Positions 17,271 to 25,955 of a stretch of 49,048 bases of DNA are shown here, one piece after another. This stretch comes from an uncultured Bacteroidota bacterium (GTDB lineage: Bacteria; Bacteroidota; Bacteroidia; Chitinophagales; Saprospiraceae). Under the pieces are notes generated by a model. The model was not told where the DNA came from. It searched no databases and saw only the letters and a program-made list of their open reading frames with translations. A program made the translations under genes and the position numbers. The stretch is taken from positions 1-49,048 of the forward strand of contig CALMBD010000035.1 of NCBI GenBank assembly GCA_937861115.1, written 5' to 3'. The stretch's first letter is position 1, and every line of letters starts with the position of its first letter.

Positions 17271-17861
17271 ATGCCCTTTCAATTCAAAGGCTCCGGCCCC
17301 GACAAAACCCCTAACCCCTGGGAAACGATTTCCGCGCAGACCGTGTACGACAATCCCTGGATACACGTCGAGCACCGCGAGGTTGTCAACCCCTCCGGGG
17401 GAAACGGTGTATACGGCGTCGTGCATATGAAAAACACGGCAATAGGTATTGTGCCGCTCGACAGGGAAGGATATACCTGGCTGGTGGGGCAGTACCGCTA
17501 CACGCTGGGGCGATATTCGTGGGAAATACCGGAAGGCGGTGGCCATGCAGGTGTTGATCCGCTCGATTCCGCAAGGCGGGAACTACTGGAAGAAACGGGC
17601 ATAACTGCCCAAAAATGGACCCCCCTTCTTGAAATGTTTACTTCCAACTCTGTGACCGACGAATACGGCGTGGCTTTTGTAGCCCAGGATCTGGCGTTCG
17701 GCGATGCCGAGCCGGAAGAGACGGAACAGCTGCAGATCCGAAGGCTCCCTTTCAGCGAATGTGTGGACATGGTTATGCGCGGCGACATCACGGATGTGTT
17801 CTCCATGGTGGCCATTTTAAAGGTCAATGAATGGCTCCGAAATGGCGCGTTGACATTTTAA
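17271..17861 (+). CDS. Nudix hydrolase (ADP-ribose pyrophosphatase-like) with altered Nudix box
   Basis: This 196-residue protein resembles ADP-sugar diphosphatases: NPWIHVEHREVVNPSG, VPLDREGYTWLVGQYRY, YSWEIPEGGG and a Nudix box ending ARRELLEETGI. The catalytic REUxEE part is complete. The more upstream conserved Glu of the consensus (G-x5-E-x7-REUxEE) is Val here (HAGVDPLDSARRE). That position is not one of the main metal ligands, so activity is plausible. The start used is ATG 17271; ATG 17238 in the same frame is possible but overlaps the Uma2 gene. Confidence 0.87.
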   Translation: MPFQFKGSGPDKTPNPWETISAQTVYDNPWIHVEHREVVNPSGGNGVYGVVHMKNTAIGIVPLDREGYTWLVGQYRYTLGRYSWEIPEGGGHAGVDPLDSARRELLEETGITAQKWTPLLEMFTSNSVTDEYGVAFVAQDLAFGDAEPEETEQLQIRRLPFSECVDMVMRGDITDVFSMVAILKVNEWLRNGALTF

Positions 17862-17899
17862 AAACAATTCATTAAGCAACCGGTGTGTGATTTTGGCGT

Positions 17900-17907
17900 T
17901 ACATTTG
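17900..17907 (+). promoter_or_regulatory. Candidate -7 element upstream of mltA
   Basis: TACATTTG is an exact TAnnTTTG match 40 bases before the mltA ATG. No matching -33 element sits at the expected distance. Confidence 0.35.
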
Positions 17908-17947
17908 TTAATAATTTAATGGGCGGCACCTCCTCCCAATTCGAAGT

Positions 17948-19048
17948 ATGCTAAGAACAAAACGACTGGTAATATTCGACTTTGCCCTTTTAATAACCTG
18001 TTTTTCAATGTTTTGGATGGGCAATAGACCTTCCGATCCAAACCTTGTAGAATCCGGGATAACCATCCCTTTCCGGCTTCCAGGCGTCGAAAAGAACACC
18101 GCCAAGCCACTTGAAGAAGCCCCCGAAACCGTCGAATCACCCGAAATCACCCCCGTGGAGGTCTCCACCGCCAGCCGCAGCGAGCGCAATCTTTCTTCCG
18201 CTGTGCTGCTCGCCGGTCATCCGGATACCATTCCTTATCTCTCCTTCGACCCGGACATGTTGAAAGCCATGTACGAACAGGCCAAGTACCTTCGCCGGTC
18301 GGATGTGAAAGAAAAAGGCGCTTCCGGGATTCCCAAAGACGATATGCTCCGCACGGTGGAGTTGCTGCAGAATGTGCAGCTCCTCGACCCCAACGTACTG
18401 CTGACCACTTTCGACTTTTACAAGGTCAATACCGATCTGAAAAAAGACAAGGTGCGCATGACGGGCTACTACACGCCGGTCATCAAGGCAAGCAGGGTGC
18501 GTACCGCCGAATTCCCGGTCCCCATGTACAAACGTCCCGATAAGGATGTGCCCAACCGGGCCGCCATTGAAGCGGGCGCGCTGGAAGGCCGCGGTATGGA
18601 ACTGGCTTGGCTGAGCAGTAAAAAAGCCCTCGCCAACGCACAATTGCAAGGCAACTGCCTGGTCGAATTTCCCGACGGCGAACGCCAGCACTTCGGCTTT
18701 GGCGGTTCGGTCAAAGGCAAGGGCGGCCGTTATGTGTTTTTTACCCCGGTCGACGACCAGGTGCTTGGATGCGGGTTCTTCCCGCTGACAGCAGGCTATT
18801 CCGTCGCTGTTGATCCCAGGTATATCCCGATCGGCAGCACGCTGCTTGCCGAACTGCCCGATATCGATCCTTCCGGTAAACTGAAAGGCTATACCTACCG
18901 CATTATCTTTGCACAAGACCGCGGCGGCGCTATTCTGACGACCAAAAGGATGGACCTGTACTGCGGTATCGGCCAGAAAGGTTTGCAGGAGGCGCGAAAA
19001 ATCAACCGCTACGGCCGGCTTTGGCTGATGCTTCCCAAAGAACACTAA
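17948..19048 (+). CDS. mltA: Murein transglycosylase A (MltA-like)
   Basis: The 366-residue protein has an N-terminal hydrophobic segment (LVIFDFALLITCFSMFWMG). A low-complexity linker then runs to about residue 75, followed by an MltA domain (VRMTGYYTPVIKAS, AAIEAGALEGRGMELAWL, LVEFPDGERQHFGFGG). A C-terminal 3D domain follows (YSVAVDPRYIPIGSTLLAELP, AQDRGGAILTTKRMDLYCGIG), containing the Asp residues of the active site. MltA cleaves glycan strands to leave 1,6-anhydro-muropeptides at the outer membrane. LITC is only a weak lipobox because Thr precedes Cys, so lipidation is uncertain. The acyltransferase gene follows after 27 bases, probably on the same transcript. Confidence 0.88.
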   Translation: MLRTKRLVIFDFALLITCFSMFWMGNRPSDPNLVESGITIPFRLPGVEKNTAKPLEEAPETVESPEITPVEVSTASRSERNLSSAVLLAGHPDTIPYLSFDPDMLKAMYEQAKYLRRSDVKEKGASGIPKDDMLRTVELLQNVQLLDPNVLLTTFDFYKVNTDLKKDKVRMTGYYTPVIKASRVRTAEFPVPMYKRPDKDVPNRAAIEAGALEGRGMELAWLSSKKALANAQLQGNCLVEFPDGERQHFGFGGSVKGKGGRYVFFTPVDDQVLGCGFFPLTAGYSVAVDPRYIPIGSTLLAELPDIDPSGKLKGYTYRIIFAQDRGGAILTTKRMDLYCGIGQKGLQEARKINRYGRLWLMLPKEH

Positions 19049-19075
19049 CCCTGCCGGACCTGCCGCTAGAATTTC

Positions 19076-19948
19076 ATGGTTGGATATTTTTTCCTGCGGA
19101 TTTTTGTTGAGCTGTTCCGCCTTATCCCTTTCAGCGTGCTCTATGTCCTGTCCGATGGCATGGCCTTCTTGCTATACCGGGTGATCGGATACCGCAAGGC
19201 GGTGGTTTACAGCAATTTACGGCGCGCTTTCCCCGAAAAGGATGATCAGGAGTTACAACGCATTTCCCGGCTGTTTTATCAAAGCCTGACAGACGTTACC
19301 CTCGAAACGTTCAAATCCTTTACCACTTCAGCGGCGGAAATCGAACGCCGCTGCCCCTGCCGCAACCCGGAGATACCCAACCAATACCTCGACCGCGGGC
19401 AACCGATCATCCTGACGGGCAGCCACCTCGGCAACTGGGAATATTCGGGGCTTTCCTTGCCACCGGCTCTCCACGGCCCGACAATAACTGCGTATAAAGC
19501 CCTCAAAAACAAATCGCTGGAGAGCTATCTGAATAACCGCCGTTCCCGGACAGGCATGACCCTGATCGGTATGGACGAGGTGTTTAAAGTGATGCGCCAG
19601 CGAAACGGCGAGCCGGCCGTCTATATCCTTTTAGCCGACCAGTCGCCCAGCAACCGAAAAAGTGCGCACTGGGTGCCCTTTTTTGGCCAGGATACCGCCA
19701 CCCTTCCCGGCGCCGACGTTCTGGCCCGCAAGTTCAATTATCCTGTGGTACACTACGTTATTACCCGGATACGCAGGGGATTTTATGAAATACATTTCAA
19801 AGACCTGAGCCCGGAATCAGCAACTGCCGCTGAAATGGACATCACCAAAGCGTTTTCCCGGCAATTGGAACAGGAAATAACGGCCCATCCCGAGCAGTGG
19901 CTGTGGAGCCACAAGCGCTGGAAGATTACCAGAGAGGGGGTTGAATAG
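19076..19948 (+). CDS. LpxL/HtrB-type lipid A acyltransferase family protein
   Basis: The protein has 290 residues, with an N-terminal membrane segment (YFFLRIFVELFRLIPFSVLY) and family text SNLRRAFPEKDDQELQRISRLFYQSL. The catalytic box HLGNWE (H-x4-E) lies near residue 114, and a second motif, LADQSPSNRKSAHWVPFFG, is typical of Bacteroidota homologues. The enzyme should transfer acyl chains to lipid A precursors or a related lysophospholipid at the inner membrane. It follows mltA closely, which fits an envelope-related transcript. Confidence 0.9.
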   Translation: MVGYFFLRIFVELFRLIPFSVLYVLSDGMAFLLYRVIGYRKAVVYSNLRRAFPEKDDQELQRISRLFYQSLTDVTLETFKSFTTSAAEIERRCPCRNPEIPNQYLDRGQPIILTGSHLGNWEYSGLSLPPALHGPTITAYKALKNKSLESYLNNRRSRTGMTLIGMDEVFKVMRQRNGEPAVYILLADQSPSNRKSAHWVPFFGQDTATLPGADVLARKFNYPVVHYVITRIRRGFYEIHFKDLSPESATAAEMDITKAFSRQLEQEITAHPEQWLWSHKRWKITREGVE

Positions 19949-19959
19949 GCAGTACGCTT

Positions 19960-22080
19960 CTATTTTGCCATCACTGAAATCGCAAATCCTCCCCCGGCAG
20001 CCAGTTTCATCGTTAGCTGCGATCCCTTTTTTACCACAACCGTTCTGATGCCAACTTCAGTCGGATTGTCTTTCCAGTGTGCTTTCGGACCGTCTTCGTA
20101 AATGGTCGCCTCGTAGGTTTTACCGCTGTCCAGAAAATCGAGCGATATGGTCTCGGTGCGGGCATTTTCATCGGTGATGCCACCGATAAACCAGTTGTTG
20201 GTTCCCTTGGCCTTACGGGCTGTGATGATATAGTCGCCGATGGCTGCCTTGAGAATTTTAGTGTCGTCCCAATCCACCGCTACATCTTCAATGAACCGGA
20301 AGGGCGCCATGTTTCTTTCATAGTGCTCGGGCAGATCAGCCGCCATCTGGATTGGGGAATACATCGTGACGTACAGGGCCAACTGTTTTGCTAAAGTGGT
20401 GTGTACCTGCCGGTCGTTGGGAGTGGCCTTGTATTCGGAGAACTTGATATTGAAAATACCGGGAGTATAATCCATCGGACCGCCCAGCAGGCGTGTGAAG
20501 GGCAGGATACACTCGTGCTCGGGCGGGTTGCCGGAGCTCCAGGCATTGAATTCGTTGCCCCTTGCAGCCTCGCAGGCCATCAGGTTGGGGTAGGTGCGGT
20601 GCAGCCCGGTTGGGCGAACAGGCTCGTGCGCATCGACCATGATCTTGCTGGCTGCGGCTTTTTCCAGTACCCGGACGTAGTGGTCCACCATCCACTGCCC
20701 GTCGTGCCACTCGCCTTTGGGAATGATGCGGCCGACATAGCCGGTTTTTATGGCGTGCAGTCCCAGGTCGCTGATCAACTTATAGGCCGGGTCCATGTAT
20801 TTTTCATAACTGGTAACGGCACTGCTGGTTTCGTGGTGTACAATAATCGGAGCGCCTTTCTGTACGGAATAGGCCGCAAGACCTCTCAGGTCGTAGTCCG
20901 GATAAGGCGTTTGAAAATCGAATACATCTTCCCGCCATTTACCAAACCAGTCTTCCCAGCCGGTATTCCAACCCTCCACCAATACGCCTGTAAAGCCGTG
21001 TTGAGCGGCAAAGTCGATATAGCGCCGGGTATTTTCGGTCGTGGCGCCGTGCGGCGGGCGCCGCGTCGATCCGGTGATCTGCTGCATATCGGATTGATTG
21101 GAGAGGTCCCAGGTAGACTTCCCGATGTGCATTTCCCACCATATCCCGATATACTTAGCCGGCTTGATCCAGCTGACATCGTCCAGTTTGTTGGGTTCGT
21201 TGAGGTTGAGGATCATTTTTGACTCCAGGAGCCCTGCTGCGTTGGCGCTGATTAATATGGTCCGCCAGGGTGTTTTAAAACCCGTCTGGATGCCGGCTTT
21301 ACGCCATTCGCCGCTGCCGGGAATCAGGAAGGCTGAAAATTTCCGTGCGGCGTTATCCACCTTCAGCTGCATGGAGGGGAAACCGACCAGCGCCGCTTCG
21401 TGGATAGCCAGGTGAACGCCTTCGGCCGTTTTCATGGCAATGGGCGTCTGTACGCTTTTGTAGTCGGGTATGAACTGGGTGGAAATGGCCGTTTCATTCA
21501 GGTAACTAACGGCATCTATTTCGGATATTTTAGTGGTGGAGTATACATGTTCGTTGCTGTCCCAATCGCCCGGCTGCCACCAGGCGGTATGGTCGCCGGT
21601 CATCCGGAATTCTGTCATTTCCTCCATCACGGTCAGCGTCTGGGTCTGATCGCCCGATTTCGGGAAGCCGTACCGGAACCCGAAGCCGTCGTCGAATACC
21701 CGGAAAGTGATGTCCAGCAGGCCGCTTTTATTTTGCAGGTTCAGTTCCAGTTCGTTGTAATGATTGCGGATCTGCGCCACTTCGCCCCAGACGGGTTTCC
21801 AGGTTTCATCGAAGGTTGATTTTTTTGAACCCGTAACTTTAAACCCGGTGTTGAGTATTTGCTCGGCGGTAATCATGCCCAGTTTTGACATACCCACAAC
21901 CGGTTTTCCGTTGAAGGTGGCGGAGTAATACGGTTCGCCGACGCTGTTCAGCCCGACATCGACCTTGATTTTACCCGAGGGCGAACTGACGGTTTGAGTT
22001 TGTGCCTGTACCGAAATAGTATAGCAGAGTACCGGCAGCAGCAATATAAAGAGCCAGTATGTTGAATAGTGCTGTTTCAT
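19960..22080 (-). CDS. Glycoside hydrolase family 97 (SusB-like)
   Basis: A protein of about 706 residues has a signal peptide (MKQHYSTYWLFILLLPVLCYTISVQAQ). An N-terminal beta-sandwich domain runs to about residue 290, followed by a (beta/alpha)8 barrel and a small C-terminal beta domain. GH97 text is clear: HTAWWQPGDWDSNEH, GIWWEMHIGKSTWDL, FTGVLVEGWNTGWEDW, IVHHETSSAV, ACEAARGNEFNAW. The Glu residues in HHET and in CEAARGNE match the positions of the paired base residues in inverting alpha-glucosidases such as SusB; retaining members have Asp elsewhere. It probably acts on alpha-glucosides in the periplasm. No susC or susD is adjacent. The ATG at 22080 gives the signal peptide. Confidence 0.92.
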   Translation of the reverse strand: MKQHYSTYWLFILLLPVLCYTISVQAQTQTVSSPSGKIKVDVGLNSVGEPYYSATFNGKPVVGMSKLGMITAEQILNTGFKVTGSKKSTFDETWKPVWGEVAQIRNHYNELELNLQNKSGLLDITFRVFDDGFGFRYGFPKSGDQTQTLTVMEEMTEFRMTGDHTAWWQPGDWDSNEHVYSTTKISEIDAVSYLNETAISTQFIPDYKSVQTPIAMKTAEGVHLAIHEAALVGFPSMQLKVDNAARKFSAFLIPGSGEWRKAGIQTGFKTPWRTILISANAAGLLESKMILNLNEPNKLDDVSWIKPAKYIGIWWEMHIGKSTWDLSNQSDMQQITGSTRRPPHGATTENTRRYIDFAAQHGFTGVLVEGWNTGWEDWFGKWREDVFDFQTPYPDYDLRGLAAYSVQKGAPIIVHHETSSAVTSYEKYMDPAYKLISDLGLHAIKTGYVGRIIPKGEWHDGQWMVDHYVRVLEKAAASKIMVDAHEPVRPTGLHRTYPNLMACEAARGNEFNAWSSGNPPEHECILPFTRLLGGPMDYTPGIFNIKFSEYKATPNDRQVHTTLAKQLALYVTMYSPIQMAADLPEHYERNMAPFRFIEDVAVDWDDTKILKAAIGDYIITARKAKGTNNWFIGGITDENARTETISLDFLDSGKTYEATIYEDGPKAHWKDNPTEVGIRTVVVKKGSQLTMKLAAGGGFAISVMAK

Positions 22081-22284
22081 ATATCTGAAAATAAAAATGA
22101 ACACAAGTGTGACGGGGCTAATGTATAGGAATTTGTGCGGTCTGAAGTGCCAAGAACAGTGGGAAAGGAACAGAAAACTGCGTTTTCGGGCAAATAGCAG
22201 CATCATTATGTTTGTTCATAGCGGGACAATGCCAATAGCAGGTCGCTTGTTGGCTATACATCGGGCAAAGGAAGGAAACGAGGT

Positions 22285-23679
22285 CTACTTTGGGATTAAC
22301 CCTGTCGCATACGCCTTCACTACATCCCGGTTTTGGATCACATCTTGTATGGAGGGCCGGATCAGGTGTTCGGGCATCAGCCCTCTACCGTTGTGCTGTT
22401 CCTTGTTCCGAAGGATGAATCGAAGGGTCGGTATTTCCACCTTTATTTTGGTGTTCGGCAATGTTTTGTATTGGACGGAACCACAGATAATATTCGGGTT
22501 TCCGCCTGTTTCTTCGCCGATAAAAACACCTCTTTTATAGTGCCGCAATGCAGAACTTACCATGCAGGTATTGGAAAAACTGCCGCCGTTGACCAGAACG
22601 TACAGTTTCCCCCTGAAGGCATTGGACTTGGGCCTGAAGGTTCCCATCGATGGGCCCTTGCACTTGATATTCCTGTTTTCCGGCGCGGCATGGGGGCTGC
22701 CCACCTTATAGTATTCCTCAACTATACTAAACGGTTCATGCAGCAGGTAAGAGAGCAACAAGGTTCCGTAGCCCATTTCTCCGCCCTGGTTATTGCGCAT
22801 ATCCAGAATGAGGTGTTCGACGCCTTTTTCACCAATTTGAGTAAAATATTGACGGATGGTTTTGCGGAACGCCTGCCCGTACGATTGCCTCAAAGTTGCC
22901 CTGTGAAAGTCTTTGATCGTCAGGACAGCCGTCTTTGACCCGTCGATGAATTCAAGGGTGATACCATCCTTCTTTTTGTTGCCCATTACCCGTACAGGAT
23001 AGTTTTTTGCCCTGTTTGTTGCAATATCCTGCCTGCTTAACGCATCTATCGTTTCGCTTCGCAACACGCCGTCTTTCAGGCGGTATTGTATTTCGAAGAC
23101 TTTCGGATGACCGAAAAAGTAACTGTAATATTCATTGAACCAGTTGTTTAGTACCCAAATCGGATAAGTCTCGTTTTCTCCGTCGTGCATCATTCTCTCG
23201 AGGCAGTATTTCATTATTTCAGCCGCGGCAACACCATTGATACCGGTTATTTCGGCGCCTTCGGGTATTTTGGTTGTGCGACAAAAGGACATGGCCACGA
23301 ACAGTGCTTCTCCGTCCCAGTATATCTTGAAAGGAAAATAAACACCGTTTTGGTAGTAGTATTCAACCGTGCGGTCGCCGGGAAAAAACAGGGTGTGGCC
23401 GTCTTTAATGATTGCGGAAACCGGGGTAATAAACCGGTAGGCTTCCAGTTCCGTCATGGAATCAGGAATATGCTGATACAATTCCGCAAAGAATGACTCA
23501 AACACCTCCGGGCGGGAGTACAAATACAGGTTAGGGTGCTTTTCCTTTAGTTCGGACTTCAGGAAATCTATATCTTCCTTTATTTGAGCGGCAGAAAATG
23601 TTTGCTCCTGAGCAGCGGCAGTTGTAGCGAACAACGCCAGCGTGATAAAGCAGGCAATACTGGTTAGTGATCTGTACAT
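22285..23679 (-). CDS. S41 family peptidase
   Basis: This 464-residue protein has a signal peptide (MYRSLTSIACFITLALFATTAAAQEQ). The S41 tail-specific protease core has EHLILDMRNNQGGEMGYGT, then YVLVNGGSFSNTCMVSSALRHY with the likely nucleophile Ser near residue 367. After that come GVFIGEETGGNP and a closing IPTLRFILRNKEQHNGRGLMPEH. The region before the core (IKDGHTLFFPGDRTVEYYY, IPEGAEITGINGVAA) resembles a degenerate PDZ-like module. It is probably periplasmic. It and the next two genes upstream are all on the minus strand, but separated by repeats. The local base composition looks less GC-rich than in the flanking kilobases. Confidence 0.85.
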   Translation of the reverse strand: MYRSLTSIACFITLALFATTAAAQEQTFSAAQIKEDIDFLKSELKEKHPNLYLYSRPEVFESFFAELYQHIPDSMTELEAYRFITPVSAIIKDGHTLFFPGDRTVEYYYQNGVYFPFKIYWDGEALFVAMSFCRTTKIPEGAEITGINGVAAAEIMKYCLERMMHDGENETYPIWVLNNWFNEYYSYFFGHPKVFEIQYRLKDGVLRSETIDALSRQDIATNRAKNYPVRVMGNKKKDGITLEFIDGSKTAVLTIKDFHRATLRQSYGQAFRKTIRQYFTQIGEKGVEHLILDMRNNQGGEMGYGTLLLSYLLHEPFSIVEEYYKVGSPHAAPENRNIKCKGPSMGTFRPKSNAFRGKLYVLVNGGSFSNTCMVSSALRHYKRGVFIGEETGGNPNIICGSVQYKTLPNTKIKVEIPTLRFILRNKEQHNGRGLMPEHLIRPSIQDVIQNRDVVKAYATGLIPK

Positions 23680-23751
23680 ACAGAACGAAATATTCGGTCA
23701 ACGTGCTTGATCCGGTAAAGATGCATGGAGATATTTCAAATTGAAGCACCC

Positions 23752-23882
23752 TGTAACCCGGAATGGTATTCCGGGACGGAAGGATATTCTTTTTCCCGGA
23801 ATACCATTCCGGGTTACAATACTCGACGGAAAGAAGATTCCGGAATACCATTCCGGGTTACAATACCGGGCAGAAAGAAGAT
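23752..23882. repeat. Palindromic repeat cluster, three units
   Basis: Three copies of a 24-base word lie upstream of the S41 gene: 23752-23775 in inverted orientation, 23795-23818 and 23839-23862 direct. The first two are perfect reverse complements of each other across a 19-base spacer; the third differs at its first base. Each word is itself nearly palindromic (CCCGGAAT, 3-base loop, ATTCCGGG). The last two units with their tails (shared AGAAAGAAGAT-like ends) form a 44-base direct repeat. Confidence 0.88.
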
Positions 23883-23888
23883 AATGAA

Positions 23889-24485
23889 TCATTTAACCGG
23901 CACGTACATCGCCTTGCACCTGAATACCCGCAGGGCTGAATTGCTGATTTTATCCGTTTGTTTTCCCGGCACAATGCCATCCGAGGCCCATTCGTCCGGG
24001 TGGTATTTTTCTTTCTTCAATGTGGAACCCTGTATTTCCGCTTTTGCCGGAATGGCATACGCCACCTTGTATCTTTTATCCGGATCAAGTGCATCAAATG
24101 TTTCCCAATACTTAAAGTTGCTGCACCGAAGGCTCCGGTTGAAGATCATCTGATTGACCGCGTCAGACCGCCATGCACTGTATGCCGTCATTTGCTTTTC
24201 ATTGAGTCCAAGGACAGGAAAGTCCTGGAAGTCACTGTTGTTCCACAATACTCTTTTCTTATACGTCACCAGGGTGTCGTCAGGGATCATTTGGCGGTAT
24301 AAAACACTGTCGCGGGTTTTTATACTGAACAAGAACTCCTGATAATCAAGGTATGTTATCAGTTGTTTGTCGATATAGGCATTGTCGCCGATTTCCATTG
24401 TCCCCGGAGGTGGTGGAAAACCTGGAACCGGTCGATTTATTTCAAATAAAATGGCTATTACGGCAAGTATTAAAGGCAGTTTCAT
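23889..24485 (-). CDS. Small exported protein, degenerate formylglycine-generating-enzyme-like fold
   Basis: A 198-residue protein begins MKLPLILAVIAILFEI, a likely signal peptide or anchor. Its body reads like a shortened, eroded FGE/SUMF1 domain. Against the usual order of family motifs, YIDKQLITYLDYQEFL sits where N-x-E-V-T-x-x-x-Y normally lies, and DFPVLGLNEKQMTAYSAWRSD resembles YPV-x-G-V-x-W-x-x-A-x-x-Y-x-x-W. YKVAYAIPAKAEIQ resembles the RLPTEAEWE segment, and the C-terminus ALRVFRCKAMYV resembles GFR. The catalytic Cys pair of true FGEs is not evident, so a binding or structural role is more likely. The ORF is bracketed by palindromic repeat clusters on both sides. Confidence 0.6.
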   Translation of the reverse strand: MKLPLILAVIAILFEINRPVPGFPPPPGTMEIGDNAYIDKQLITYLDYQEFLFSIKTRDSVLYRQMIPDDTLVTYKKRVLWNNSDFQDFPVLGLNEKQMTAYSAWRSDAVNQMIFNRSLRCSNFKYWETFDALDPDKRYKVAYAIPAKAEIQGSTLKKEKYHPDEWASDGIVPGKQTDKISNSALRVFRCKAMYVPVK

Positions 24486-24576
24486 GGCTGTGATATTTGT
24501 AAATAAATCACCCCTGACTTACCGTGCAAATAATTGCTGAAGTCAGGGATGATCCATTTAAAGAAATGGTACCGCG

Positions 24577-24656
24577 GAATGGCATTTCGCGGCCCGGAAT
24601 ATCATTCCTGGGTACAGAATGGTATTTCGCGGCCCGGAATATCATTCCGGGGTACA
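24577..24656. repeat. 40-bp tandem duplication carrying the same palindrome family
   Basis: Two directly adjacent 40-base copies (24577-24616 and 24617-24656) differ at two positions. Each contains a CCCGGAATATCATTCC core followed by GGGTACA or GGGGTACA, close to the unit at 23795. The pair lies between the FGE-like gene and the lipoprotein gene. Confidence 0.85.
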
Positions 24657-24669
24657 GTCGTTAAACTAT

Positions 24670-25506
24670 TCAATTACCGATGTAGTACTGCATATCCAAA
24701 GTGCCGTTAATAAACGCGTTGATCAAACCAAAATTGGCTGATGCTTCATTAATTGCATCCTTGTAGTGACACTTACAGCCTTTGCCCGAATTCACACACC
24801 AGCCGGTTGTATTGCTTTCCTTGCATTTTTTCTTTCCGCCTGCTTCAAACTCGATCAGATCGACCTCTTCGTTATTTCTGACATCAACCACGCTGGAGGA
24901 AACAACCCAAACCGGATTTGCATCCAGGTCTGAAACGTTCAATGTACTCATGCTGAATCCGTTCGACAGGTGGTTCCGGCTCCATACCGGGATATTTCCC
25001 AGGTCCTGATTTGAAAAAACGAGCCTTGCAGCTTGGCTGGGCGATTGATAGCTCATCTCGTCCAAATGGATCAGGAACAACCTTGGCCTGAACAGGTAGT
25101 AACCGTTTGAATAGGCGAATCCATTTGTTCTAAGGATATTGACCATGCTTAGATCCGCCGTATGGTTCGATACGGAACTGACCATTTCTGCCAAAAGGTC
25201 TCTGTTGGCATTGGCAAAAACTGCCGACAATTCATCAAAATAGGCGTAGTAGTCGGTATATTCCGAAACATCGAATGTCGCCAGTGCAATACTGATGGCC
25301 GAATTCACAAAAAGGTTATCGTCCAGCAAATCCAGGGTGCCCAAAAGTACCGCATCGTTGTATTTCTGGATGTCGGCAATATTTGCCTGCCGCGAACCGG
25401 TTTGTGCATTGGGGGTGTAAGTATTGGCGGTATCCGGTTCAACCTTCACACATGAAGAGATCAGAAAAAGAGTGGCTGTAAGAGCTGTAATCGTGAGTTG
25501 ACGCAT
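24670..25506 (-). CDS. Lipoprotein of unknown function
   Basis: The protein has 278 residues with a clear lipoprotein signal (MRQLTITALTATLFLISSC, Cys19). The mature part has no motif I recognise. It contains a helical stretch of about 70 residues (YNDAVLLGTLDLLDDNLFVN, ANANRDLLAEMVSSVSNH) and a short cysteine-rich segment near residues 230-250 (KKKCKESNTTGWCVNSGKGC) with five closely spaced Cys that could form disulfides or bind metal. It is probably exposed on the outer membrane. The start is set by the signal peptide. Local GC content looks lower than in neighbouring housekeeping genes. Confidence 0.65.
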   Translation of the reverse strand: MRQLTITALTATLFLISSCVKVEPDTANTYTPNAQTGSRQANIADIQKYNDAVLLGTLDLLDDNLFVNSAISIALATFDVSEYTDYYAYFDELSAVFANANRDLLAEMVSSVSNHTADLSMVNILRTNGFAYSNGYYLFRPRLFLIHLDEMSYQSPSQAARLVFSNQDLGNIPVWSRNHLSNGFSMSTLNVSDLDANPVWVVSSSVVDVRNNEEVDLIEFEAGGKKKCKESNTTGWCVNSGKGCKCHYKDAINEASANFGLINAFINGTLDMQYYIGN

Positions 25507-25955
25507 GGTGTTAAAATTTAGGTAAGCATTGATTGTTCATTGTTGTCCGGCGTGAAAGGTAACCTTGAAAAAGTGCCCGGCTGAGCGGTAATGGCAGCCT
25601 ACTGCGAATATAAGTATGCTGGTTTTACAGTTTGGAAACCATAAAAACACTGTTTTCATCTTCTTTGTCTGTCGTTTTAATGAAATACATTTGCCTGAAT
25701 CAGGAATCCTTCAGGATCGTTGGAAAGGCACCGACAAAAATGCCCTCAAACAGGTGAATAATTTCGCGCCATTTCGCGCCATTTGGGGTCGTTTCGGCTC
25801 ATTGTTCGCCGTGAATACAGAAACCGGGATCCGGCTGTCACCACCGCCAGTTTTCCAGCAGGCGTGCATCATGCACCTTGCAAACCTTTCGGTATTTCCG
25901 GCAAGCAGCGAATCGGCATCATATATCCTCTGAGCATAAACCAATCTTGAAGATC
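25507..25955. other. Gene-free stretch of about 450 bases
   Basis: No ORF here looks coding on either strand. The region separates two divergent genes. It holds one good promoter match (25664-25693, plus strand) and a perfect 10-base direct repeat, ATTTCGCGCC, at 25761-25780. If the promoter serves the M23 peptidase gene, its leader would be about 255 bases, long enough for regulatory RNA structure, but none was identified. Confidence 0.5.
25664..25693 (+). promoter_or_regulatory. Bacteroidota-type promoter, plus strand
   Basis: TTTG at 25664-25667, 18 bases, then TACATTTG at 25686-25693 matches the phylum consensus exactly in both elements and spacing. The first downstream gene on this strand is the M23 peptidase at 25956. 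Confidence 0.45.

Noticed and set aside
23752-24656. CRISPR-like appearance of the regularly spaced repeats
   Set aside because: Only two or three units per cluster, spacers are also repeated or nearly absent, the units are palindromic across their whole length, and no cas gene is present.
25711-25944. Open frames on both strands in the 25.5-25.95 kb gap
   Set aside because: Neither shows a plausible start context, signal peptide or protein-like sequence, and one has the promoter match inside it.
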